Source: an uncultured Bacteroidales bacterium (GTDB taxonomy: Bacteria; Bacteroidota; Bacteroidia; Bacteroidales; WCHB1-69). From it: a stretch of DNA of 64,000 nt. Of this stretch, positions 40,876 to 47,660 are shown piece by piece (the first letter of the stretch is position 1; every line of letters begins with the position of its first letter). The translations under genes were made by a program, and so were the position numbers. The notes below the pieces were generated by a model, which was not told the DNA's origin, searched no databases, and saw nothing but the letters and a program-made list of their open reading frames with translations. The stretch lies in contig OMYJ01000011.1 of NCBI GenBank assembly GCA_900315245.1, positions 25,927 to 89,926 on the forward strand, written 5' to 3'.

Positions 40876-41292
40876 ATGCTAAAACTCGAAAAATTCCTGA
40901 CTCTTTTCATCGCCATCGGCGCGGTGACTGGTGCCGCGATGATGTGGATCGACCCCACGGGCGTAATGTGGGGCGGTGAGCCACTGTTGGAGATGCTGCG
41001 TGCGAAGATGCCCTGGCCGGACGTCTTCTTCCGCGACTTCATCCCGTCTGGCTTCGTGCTACTGTTTCTGAACGGCGTCACCCAATTCGCGGCGGCATAC
41101 CTGCTCTTCAAGAAGCACCCGCTCGCCCTATGGGCGGTTCTCGCCTGCGGCATCATCCTCATGCTCTGGATCGTCCTCGAATGGTGGGTGTGGGGGTTCA
41201 ACGCCATGAGCAACATCTACTTCGTACTCGGACTCATGGAAGCCGTGGCGGCAGTGGTATGTTTAAGACCAAAAAACAGAAAAAGTAAATAA
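40876..41292 (+). CDS. Small integral membrane protein, unknown
   Basis: A 138-residue protein with four predicted helices: LTLFIAIGAVTGAAMMWIDP, FVLLFLNGVTQFAAAYLLFK, LALWAVLACGIILMLWIVLE and IYFVLGLMEAVAAVVCLRPK. The pattern, with a Trp-rich third helix and a Gly/Asn loop (GVMWGGEPLL), resembles small uncharacterised membrane proteins of Bacteroidota. No function is suggested. It lies between the previous membrane protein and the DUF1295 protein, on the same strand. Confidence 0.7.
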   Translation: MLKLEKFLTLFIAIGAVTGAAMMWIDPTGVMWGGEPLLEMLRAKMPWPDVFFRDFIPSGFVLLFLNGVTQFAAAYLLFKKHPLALWAVLACGIILMLWIVLEWWVWGFNAMSNIYFVLGLMEAVAAVVCLRPKNRKSK

Positions 41293-41320
41293 AACTTGAT
41301 TGTCATTTAAGGAATTTGTA

Positions 41321-41328
41321 TATTTTTG
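41321..41328 (+). promoter_or_regulatory. Promoter -7 box for the DUF1295 gene
   Basis: TATTTTTG followed by CCG, 22 bases before the ATG at 41350. Confidence 0.6.
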
Positions 41329-41349
41329 CCGCCTCAAAAAAACAATCTT

Positions 41350-42297
41350 ATGAAGAAAATGAATATCCCTTTGATGGGCACCCTGTTGATACTGTCCATC
41401 GTTGTTTGCCCGATCCTCTATTTCACTGTGGGTCCCACATTGGATGAGGCGCAGTTGGAAGTGCTCAAGATTTTGGGCATCATTGTGTCTTGCAGCGCTG
41501 CTTTCTGCTTTATTGTGGGCGAGCTCACTGGAAACAACAGTCAGATGGACAAGCTTTGGAGCCTGCTACCTATCGTTTACACGTGGGTGATTGCCGTCAA
41601 AGGCGGTATGAGTGCCCGTTTGGTGGTGATGGCTGTCCTGGCCACCCTTTGGGGCCTCCGTCTCACGATGAATTTCGCCCGCAAAGGGGCATACAAACTC
41701 AAGTTCTGGGAAGGGGAAGAGGACTACCGATGGGCCATTCTCCGCTCTGGCCCGCCTTTCCAAAAACGCTGGGTTTGGGCGTTATTCGACCTCTTCTTCA
41801 TCTCCATATACCAAAACGTGCTGGTGTTGATGACCACCTTCCCGGCATTAGTGGCCATGGGGTCCGACAAACCTTTCGGCTGGTTGGATGCCGTCGCGGC
41901 CGTGTTGATGTTAGGATTCATCATCTGGGAGACCGTTGCTGACGAGCAGCAATGGAAATTCCAGACCCGCAAGTGGGCGATGATCAAAGAGGGGAAAAAG
42001 TTGGAGGATCTGCCCGCTCCATACAACAAAGGATTCAACACCACGGGCCTCTGGGGACGGAGCCGCCATCCCAACTATTTCGCCGAACAGTCCATTTGGG
42101 TGTGCTTCTACCTCTTTTCCATCGCTGCCGGAATCGGCATTCTCAACTGGAGCGTGATCGGCGCGCTGCTGTTGGTGGTCCTGTTCCAGGGAAGTTCGTC
42201 TCTGGCGGAAGAAATCAGCGGAGGAAAGTATCCGGAATACGAGAAGTACTGCCAGAGCGTTCCTCGGTTCTTCCCTGGCAAGAAATATGACAAGTAA
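41350..42297 (+). CDS. DUF1295 / steroid 5-alpha reductase-like membrane protein
   Basis: A 315-residue protein with about seven membrane helices. TGLWGRSRHPNYFAEQSIWV (about 234-253) is the C-terminal NADPH-binding-like block of the steroid 5-alpha-reductase and ICMT superfamily, and KYPEYEKYCQSVPRFFPGKK closes the protein as usual. NFARKGAYKLKFWEGEEDYR is the central conserved loop of DUF1295. It may reduce or methylate a lipid; the exact reaction is unknown. The start at 41350 is used because the promoter box at 41321 excludes the upstream frame extension. Confidence 0.88.
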   Translation: MKKMNIPLMGTLLILSIVVCPILYFTVGPTLDEAQLEVLKILGIIVSCSAAFCFIVGELTGNNSQMDKLWSLLPIVYTWVIAVKGGMSARLVVMAVLATLWGLRLTMNFARKGAYKLKFWEGEEDYRWAILRSGPPFQKRWVWALFDLFFISIYQNVLVLMTTFPALVAMGSDKPFGWLDAVAAVLMLGFIIWETVADEQQWKFQTRKWAMIKEGKKLEDLPAPYNKGFNTTGLWGRSRHPNYFAEQSIWVCFYLFSIAAGIGILNWSVIGALLLVVLFQGSSSLAEEISGGKYPEYEKYCQSVPRFFPGKKYDK

Positions 42298-42344
42298 TTA
42301 AGAATCTCCAAAAGTTTTGAGAAACAGATGCTTGCGATGCTAAA

Positions 42345-43043
42345 TCAGCACCGCAGCATTTTTTCGCGTAAGTGCACGTATCCAGCTTCGTTGAAGCGAT
42401 ATTGGATAGGAGCATGAGGCGACTTCCGCTCTTCGTCGCTTTGTGCCACGGGGGTGATGATGCCCGACGACAGGAACTTTTTCTGGAAGTTGCGGCGGTC
42501 AAACTCTTTGCTGAATACGTGGGTGTAGAGCCGTTGCATCTCCGGCAGGGTGAAGATGTCGTCCACGAGGAGAAAGGCGACGGGGGAGTTGATGAAGGCG
42601 AGTCGTAGCTTCCAGAGGGCCATGCGGCAGATCTTCTCGTGGTCGAAGGCCAGGCGGGGCATCTCATGGATGTTGAACCAGCGGGCCTCCTTCGCGTCAT
42701 CGCCGGCGGCAGCCTTGATTTGGTTCGGGCGCACGACCGATGCGAACGCGACCGAGATAGTTCGGCTTCGCGGGTCTCGATCCAAATCGCTAAATGACCC
42801 CACCTCGTAGAAGTGTTTGGGGGTGAGCCCCGTTTCCTCCTTCAGTTCGCGACGCGCGGCCTCCTCCAAGGTTTCGTCCGGCTCCAGAAAACCGCCCGGG
42901 AAAGCCCATTGTCCCTTGTATGGTTCATTCCCACGTTTGATTAACAACACGTTGAGATTAGTGCCGTCAAAACTGAACACCACAATGTCCGCCGTCACTG
43001 CCGGCCGCCAATAATCGTATGTATAGACTCCTTTTTCTCCCAT
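42345..43043 (-). CDS. Nudix domain protein with winged helix, NrtR-like regulator
   Basis: A 232-residue protein. The Nudix box is intact: GGFLEPDETLEEAARRELK then EETGL (about residues 50-73), so catalysis is possible. The C-terminal third (LYTHVFSKEFDRRNFQKKFL near 170-190, then SSGIITPVAQSDEERK) matches the winged helix of NrtR-type regulators. Members bind ADP-ribose or sugar-nucleotide derivatives and repress NAD or sugar utilisation genes. No NAD or pentose gene is adjacent, so targets lie elsewhere. A promoter box is at 43069-43076. Confidence 0.88.
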   Translation of the reverse strand: MGEKGVYTYDYWRPAVTADIVVFSFDGTNLNVLLIKRGNEPYKGQWAFPGGFLEPDETLEEAARRELKEETGLTPKHFYEVGSFSDLDRDPRSRTISVAFASVVRPNQIKAAAGDDAKEARWFNIHEMPRLAFDHEKICRMALWKLRLAFINSPVAFLLVDDIFTLPEMQRLYTHVFSKEFDRRNFQKKFLSSGIITPVAQSDEERKSPHAPIQYRFNEAGYVHLREKMLRC

Positions 43044-43068
43044 AATTCTGTGTGATTTTTACACGCGG

Positions 43069-43076
43069 CAAAGATA
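43069..43076 (-). promoter_or_regulatory. Promoter -7 box for the Nudix gene
   Basis: The minus strand reads TATCTTTG followed by CCG, 26 bases upstream of the ATG at 43043. Confidence 0.65.
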
Positions 43077-43086
43077 CAATTTTAAT

Positions 43087-43152
43087 GGTTATGGGTTATA
43101 GGTTATTGGTTATTGAAGGTTAGAGGGTTAAAGGGTTAGAGGGGGTTGAACA
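43087..43152. repeat. Low-complexity word repeat
   Basis: GGTTATGGGTTATAGGTTAT then TGGTTATTGAAGGTTAGAGG and similar words. The same start, GGTTATGGGTTATAGGTTAT, recurs at 47510-47529 in the efflux operon. Confidence 0.6.
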
Positions 43153-43307
43153 AATATGCTTTGTGGGGACAGGAACAATTTTCTTGCGAAATACCACTCT
43201 GAAAATTTACTATTCAAGCTTGATTAGTTAAATTGTTTTTTATATTCAGTTGACACTCAATGTCGAACAAATTCCGCAAAAGTATTGACAGGAGAGCATT
43301 TTTGTAC

Positions 43308-43362
43308 TATCTTTGCGAACAAATTCGAAAAGATTTTAAGAGACAAGATACAATTATATTTG
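43308..43362 (+). promoter_or_regulatory. Tandem promoter boxes for the sigma-like gene
   Basis: TATCTTTG at 43308-43315 (with TTGACA 21 bases upstream) and TATATTTG at 43355-43362. Both are good -7 boxes. They place transcription start downstream of an in-frame ATG at 43260, so the start at 43389 is preferred. Confidence 0.6.
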
Positions 43363-43388
43363 CGTTATTCTATTTCCAATTCAAAACG

Positions 43389-44423
43389 ATGCAAAAGTTC
43401 AACTTTGACAAAGACGAAGTTTCCTCTTTTTCGGAAGTCCCATCTGCAGATTTCATCGACATCCTGCTGCAAGGAGGTGTGCGGGCGGACGAGGCGGCAT
43501 ACTATTTGCTGCACCATCGGGTCAACTTCCAGCTGAAAAGGCGGTTCGAGGTGTACCACTCCCGTTTGGCGGACGATTTCGATGATGTGGTCGAGGATTT
43601 CTTCCTATACCTGCGCGAAGGAAATGACAGCGTGGACGGCGGGGACCGCACTCCTTACCGGTCACTGCAAAGTATCCGTAACAAGGAGGTCTTTGAGGCC
43701 TGGCTTGTCAGGACCTTCCGAAACTACCTCGCTGTGCGAGCTGCCGCAGAAAAGCAGTTCCTTCATGCGGGAATCTCAGCCGAAAGCGTTGCCAGTCCCG
43801 ACATTTCCAATGCAGCTGATGATATTGGCATCAGTGATGTCAGTGACACCCCTAACGTCGCTGATGTCACTAACCCCTTCGCATCCTGCGAAATTTCCGA
43901 AATTCCCGACACTCTTCAGACCGACGAGTGGATTCTTTCCGTTGCCGCCAGCCTGATCGCCTACGCACACCAGACCTTCAACCCGAACTACCGCTTCGTC
44001 CTCTTCCGTTCCTTGCTGTCGATGCTCAACCAGCAGCATTCATTGTCGAACGAGGCGGTGGCCAAAGCCCTTGGGATGACCTGCCTTTCATACCGAGTAA
44101 CTGCTCATCGTGCGAAGTGCAGCCTTGCGAAACTTCGCGACCGCCTGCTTCGTGGCGAATCTCTCCCTCTTGACGACGTCCACCTGCAGATGGCGCGGCA
44201 CATCAACGATGACTTCTCGAACCTCTATCCCACCTTGTCGGTTTACTATGATCAGATCATCGACACGTTGCCTTGTGCCGCCGCCATCAGGCAACTTCGC
44301 CAGCAACACCGTGAAACCACCGGTCATACGCTTCATGAACCCACGGCATCCTATTTTGCCCGACTCACCGTCAAGGGCTTCTGGTGCAAGCTGAACCAGT
44401 GTCTGATTCCGTCGCATCCTTAA
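43389..44423 (+). CDS. Sigma-70-like protein with divergent regions, unknown regulon
   Basis: A 344-residue protein. The N-terminal part (LADDFDDVVEDFFLYLREGN, NKEVFEAWLVRTFRNYLAVR) looks like sigma region 2, and LSNEAVAKALGMTCLSYRVT followed by AHRAKCSLAKLRDRLL looks like region 4. Between them lies a linker with SDVSDTPNVADVTN. The C-terminal 100 residues (LSVYYDQIIDTLPCAAAIRQ and onward) are extra and unlike ordinary ECF factors. The family occurs in Bacteroidota as unusual sigma-like proteins; the assignment is moderate. Downstream is an ECF-like promoter within a large inverted repeat, which may be a target. Confidence 0.65.
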   Translation: MQKFNFDKDEVSSFSEVPSADFIDILLQGGVRADEAAYYLLHHRVNFQLKRRFEVYHSRLADDFDDVVEDFFLYLREGNDSVDGGDRTPYRSLQSIRNKEVFEAWLVRTFRNYLAVRAAAEKQFLHAGISAESVASPDISNAADDIGISDVSDTPNVADVTNPFASCEISEIPDTLQTDEWILSVAASLIAYAHQTFNPNYRFVLFRSLLSMLNQQHSLSNEAVAKALGMTCLSYRVTAHRAKCSLAKLRDRLLRGESLPLDDVHLQMARHINDDFSNLYPTLSVYYDQIIDTLPCAAAIRQLRQQHRETTGHTLHEPTASYFARLTVKGFWCKLNQCLIPSHP

Positions 44424-44734
44424 AAACGCGAGGAAGGAACATAATACGCAACAGTTGTATTTTTGCCATCACGCGATTGAAGGCCTTCGCCAGCGGGGTG
44501 TCACTCTGTATGGGTTCTATCAATTCTTTCATAATTTCACAATCTTATTACCGTTATTGGATACTTCTGCTCGTTTCGCCTACTGGGAAACCACCTGGTC
44601 GCCCGTTGCGCCCCAAGGTCTATCTCGTTATAGAGAATCCAGACAAAGCGTCCTTGTATAATGTATATCATGATCTTGTCTTTCTTTTTAGTTCGTACCA
44701 TTGAACAGTCAAATCGCATTTGTTTTTATCTCTA
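44424..44734. other. Gap of about 310 bases without a recognised gene
   Basis: Short open frames occur on both strands. One on the minus strand, 44371-44532, encodes MKELIEPIQSDTPLAKAFNR and overlaps the end of the sigma-like gene; none has a family match or clear promoter. Part may be a decayed gene. Confidence 0.4.
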
Positions 44735-44821
44735 AGTATGGAAAACAACAGAAATGTTACACCCCAGCGAAAAAATTTTTTTCTTCTGTTTTAAGTGTAA
44801 CATTTTCCCTTTTTCCATACT
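44735..44821. promoter_or_regulatory. Large inverted repeat with ECF-like promoter
   Basis: AGTATGGAAAA (44735-44745) mirrors TTTTTCCATACT (44810-44821), and GAAATGTTACAC (44751-44762) mirrors GTGTAACATTTTC (44795-44807). The right arm contains TGTAAC, the typical -35 core of Bacteroidota ECF promoters, with CATACTATA about 15 bases later. Confidence 0.6.
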
Positions 44822-44853
44822 ATATGGGCAGAAACAATTAAAAATGCAATAAA

Positions 44854-44919
44854 ATGAAAACATTATCAATAATATTAGGCAAAGAAAACCAACTCCCCAC
44901 AGCCCAAGTTTCAGGCTAA
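44854..44919 (+). CDS. Possible 21-residue peptide
   Basis: ATG-initiated frame encoding MKTLSIILGKENQLPTAQVS followed by G and TAA. It begins 33 bases after the inverted repeat, where a transcript from the TGTAAC promoter would start. It may be a peptide, a leader peptide or the stump of a lost gene. No family known. Confidence 0.3.
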   Translation: MKTLSIILGKENQLPTAQVSG

Positions 44920-44939
44920 TTTCACACTATATCAAAAAA

Positions 44940-44958
44940 CTGTGTAGTTAATACACAG
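44940..44958. promoter_or_regulatory. Operator candidate at the efflux operon promoter
   Basis: CTGTGTA-GTTAA-TACACAG: perfect 7-base half sites with a 5-base spacer, centred where the -33 element of the promoter at 44975-44982 should be. This is the layout of a TetR- or MarR-type repressor site. Confidence 0.6.
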
Positions 44959-44974
44959 CATAACGTTTTTTTAC

Positions 44975-44982
44975 TATTTTTG
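44975..44982 (+). promoter_or_regulatory. Promoter -7 box of the efflux operon
   Basis: TATTTTTG followed by CACC; start of transcription near 44988, leader of about 70 bases. Confidence 0.65.
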
Positions 44983-45062
44983 CACCCGTTTTAAATTAGG
45001 TAAAAAGTTTATTCTAATTTATTGTGTTATAGAAAATTACTAAAGAAAAAGACATGCAGATA

Positions 45063-46382
45063 ATGAAGAAAAGTTTGGCTTACTTGTTGGCAGGAGTGAT
45101 GGTGTGTGGACTGGCTACAAGGTTGCAGGCGCAGGATTCCGTCCATGTGAATCTGGATAAGGCCATCGAAATCGCCCTCTCCGAGTCGCCGACAATGCGC
45201 ATCGCCGACCGCTCCGTCGATATCAAACGGGAGTACAAGAAAGAGCAGATCGTGTCGCTCTTCCCCGACGTGTCGGTGGCGGCCAACTATAACCGCACGC
45301 TGCTCAAGCAAACGATGTCAATGGACATGGGCGGACAGACGATGAACATCAAGGTGGGTCGCGACAACACCTACTCTGTCGGGGCTAACCTGAGTCTGCC
45401 GATAGTCTCTTTCCCGCTTTGGTCGAGCTTGAAACTCAGCTCCATGGACATTGAGATGGCACTGGAGTCTGCGAGGTCATCGAAGATTGAGCTGGTCAAC
45501 CAGGTGAAACAGGCCTACTACACCTATCTGTTGGCCAAACAGTCGTATGACGTCCTGCAAAGCAGTTACGCTCATCTGGAAGAAAGCAACAAGCTGGTTA
45601 CTAACTCTTTCGAACAAGGCTTGGTCTCCGAATTCGAGAAATTGCGCTCCGATGTGGCGTTGCAGAACCAGCGTCCGCAGGTGAATTCTGCCGCCAAATC
45701 GGTAAAGTTGGCCGGTATGCGCCTGAAGGTGCTTCTCGGCATGGATGTCAATGAACCTGTGATTTTTGATGGACAACTATCTGATTACGAGCAGAGTGTG
45801 CTTGCAGCCACAATGCCCTCCGAAAGTGACGTACAACTGATGTACAACTCCGCGTTGCGGCAATTGGACCTCGGCATAGACCAGTTGGAGCAGTCCAAGA
45901 AGATTCTCGTCGGTTCCTCCCTGCCGATGCTCGCCTTGGCCGGCGCTTTCCAGTATTCCGGCATGGGTGACGACGGCGGCACGTTCACCAACTACCCCTA
46001 CTCTTACGTCGCCTTGTCGTTGCAAGTACCCATAGTTGGTTGGGCTTCAACCCATTACAAGCTAAAACAGGCGGACATGAACATCGCGAACATGCGTGAC
46101 CAGCGTGCGGACGTGGAACGCAACCTCCGCCTCGGTGTGCAGAGCTACCTGAACGATATGCAACAGGCCATTGAGGACATTGCCGCCGACAGCGAGACCA
46201 TGCGGCAGGCGCAGAAAGCTTACGATATTGCCCAAAAACAGTACGAAGTCGGCATGAACACCTGGCTCGACCTCAACACCGCCGAACTCACTCTCACCAC
46301 CACCCAGCTCACCTATTGCCAGGCCATCTTCAACTATCTCGTGGCGAAAGCGAACTTGGAAGCAACGCTAGGGAATGAGTAA
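45063..46382 (+). CDS. TolC family outer membrane efflux protein
   Basis: A 439-residue protein from ATG 45063 (three codons after another ATG). Signal peptide MKKSLAYLLAGVMVCGLATR, mature start near AQDSVHVNLDKAIEIAL. Two TolC repeats with long helices (e.g. LVNQVKQAYYTYLLAKQSYD; AQKAYDIAQKQYEVGMNTWL) are clear. It forms the outer-membrane duct for the adaptor and RND pump encoded next. Repeat R1 lies in the 112-base gap to the adaptor gene. Confidence 0.93.
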   Translation: MKKSLAYLLAGVMVCGLATRLQAQDSVHVNLDKAIEIALSESPTMRIADRSVDIKREYKKEQIVSLFPDVSVAANYNRTLLKQTMSMDMGGQTMNIKVGRDNTYSVGANLSLPIVSFPLWSSLKLSSMDIEMALESARSSKIELVNQVKQAYYTYLLAKQSYDVLQSSYAHLEESNKLVTNSFEQGLVSEFEKLRSDVALQNQRPQVNSAAKSVKLAGMRLKVLLGMDVNEPVIFDGQLSDYEQSVLAATMPSESDVQLMYNSALRQLDLGIDQLEQSKKILVGSSLPMLALAGAFQYSGMGDDGGTFTNYPYSYVALSLQVPIVGWASTHYKLKQADMNIANMRDQRADVERNLRLGVQSYLNDMQQAIEDIAADSETMRQAQKAYDIAQKQYEVGMNTWLDLNTAELTLTTTQLTYCQAIFNYLVAKANLEATLGNE

Positions 46383-46434
46383 TGAGTAATTAGCAATTAA
46401 ACGAAAAACCCCAATAAAAAAGAAAAGATATTCA

Positions 46435-46468
46435 TTGAGCAGCCCCGCAGGGGCAAGAGCTCGGTAGA
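46435..46468 (+). repeat. R1 dispersed repeat, copy 3
   Basis: TTGAGCAGCCCCGCAGGGGC followed by AAGAGCTCGGTAGA. It ends 26 bases before the ATG of the adaptor gene. Confidence 0.78.
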
Positions 46469-46494
46469 ACAATTGAGAAAAAAAGGCATCAAAT

Positions 46495-47508
46495 ATGAAA
46501 AGAATCGCGAACGTAACTATTTTATTGGCAATCGCCATGTTGGTCATGGGTGGTTGCAAGAAAAAAGAGGCCGTCACTGCCGGCGGACAGACGATGACCA
46601 TCCGCACGCAGGAAGTGCATGTGGAGGATGTGGACCAGACCTTCGAATATACCGCTATCGTGGAGGCCAACGCCGTGAACAACATCGCCCCGCTCACCGG
46701 CGGCCGTATCGACAAGATCTACGTTGAAGTCGGCGACCGTGTGGCCAAGGGCAAGGTGCTCGTGCAGATGAACGAAAACAGTCTGAGACAATCGAAATCG
46801 CAGCTCGACAACCTTAAAGCCAGCTTCAAGCGAATCGACGAGCTCTACAAGGTCGGCGGATGCTCCAAGTCCGACTGGGATGCTATGAAGACCCAGCTTG
46901 ATGTGGCGCAGACCACATACGACAACCTGTTGGAGAACACGCAGTTAATCAGTCCTATTTCGGGAGTCATCAGTGCCCGTAACTACGACAGTGGCGACCT
47001 CTTCGGCGGTCTGCCCGTGGTAACGGTTCAGCAAATCACCCCCGTGAAGATGAAGATCAACCTCTCCGAAACCCTGTTTAAGCAGGTGAAAGTCGGCACG
47101 CCGGTAAGTATCAAGGTGGACGCTTACGGTGAAGAGGAGTTCAAGGGCAAAATCAGTCTGATTTACCCGACGATGGACGGCGCCACGCACACCTTCCCCG
47201 TGGAGGTGCAGTTGGCCAACACCGACAGTCGCGTGCGCCCGGGCATGTACGCCCGCGTGACCATCAACTTCGGCACGCAGAAGCACGTGGTTGTCCCCGA
47301 CGAGGCCATTTTCCGTCAGCAGGGCTCCGGCAACCGCTATGTCTATGTCTATAAGGACGGCAAGGTCTCCTTCAACCAGGTGGAGATCGGCCGCCACTTG
47401 GACAAATCCTACGAGCTGCTCTCCGGCAACGTCCAGGACGGCGACATGGTGGCCACCACGGGTCTCGCGCGTCTGAAAGACGGGTTGGAAGTCAATGTTG
47501 CGAAATAA
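46495..47508 (+). CDS. RND efflux periplasmic adaptor (membrane fusion lipoprotein)
   Basis: A 337-residue lipoprotein with signal MKRIANVTILLAIAMLVMGGC (lipobox MGGC, Cys21). The split lipoyl domain is seen at NNIAPLTGGRIDKIYVEVGD (about 62-81) and LISPISGVISARNYDSGDLF, flanking a short hairpin (KSQLDNLKASFKRIDELYKV); the beta-barrel and membrane-proximal domains follow (VRPGMYARVTINFGTQKHVV). It links the RND pump to TolC. It is the second gene of the efflux operon. Confidence 0.94.
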   Translation: MKRIANVTILLAIAMLVMGGCKKKEAVTAGGQTMTIRTQEVHVEDVDQTFEYTAIVEANAVNNIAPLTGGRIDKIYVEVGDRVAKGKVLVQMNENSLRQSKSQLDNLKASFKRIDELYKVGGCSKSDWDAMKTQLDVAQTTYDNLLENTQLISPISGVISARNYDSGDLFGGLPVVTVQQITPVKMKINLSETLFKQVKVGTPVSIKVDAYGEEEFKGKISLIYPTMDGATHTFPVEVQLANTDSRVRPGMYARVTINFGTQKHVVVPDEAIFRQQGSGNRYVYVYKDGKVSFNQVEIGRHLDKSYELLSGNVQDGDMVATTGLARLKDGLEVNVAK

Positions 47509-47509
47509 T

Positions 47510-47545
47510 GGTTATGGGTTATAGGTTATTGGTTATTGAAGCTGG
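47510..47545. repeat. Low-complexity word repeat in the efflux operon
   Basis: GGTTATGGGTTATAGGTTAT followed by TGGTTATTGAAGC, directly after the adaptor stop. Same words as 43087-43120. Confidence 0.6.
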
Positions 47546-47607
47546 GTTAAGGTGAAACAGGGTTAAGGGTTAGCATTAATAATCAGTGTTAGGTAAATAA
47601 AAAATCA

Positions 47608-47640
47608 TTGAGCAGCCCCGATAGGGCAAGAGCTCTGTAT
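47608..47640 (+). repeat. R1 dispersed repeat, copy 4
   Basis: TTGAGCAGCCCCGATAGGGC followed by AAGAGCTCTGTAT. It ends 20 bases before the RND pump start. Confidence 0.75.
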
Positions 47641-47660
47641 TAGAAAAGATAAATTGTAAT

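Noticed and set aside
44371..44532. Minus-strand frame encoding MKELIEPIQSDTPLAKAFNR and about 33 more residues
   Set aside because: It overlaps the end of the sigma-like gene, has no clear promoter and no recognisable family. It might be a decayed gene start but is not supported.
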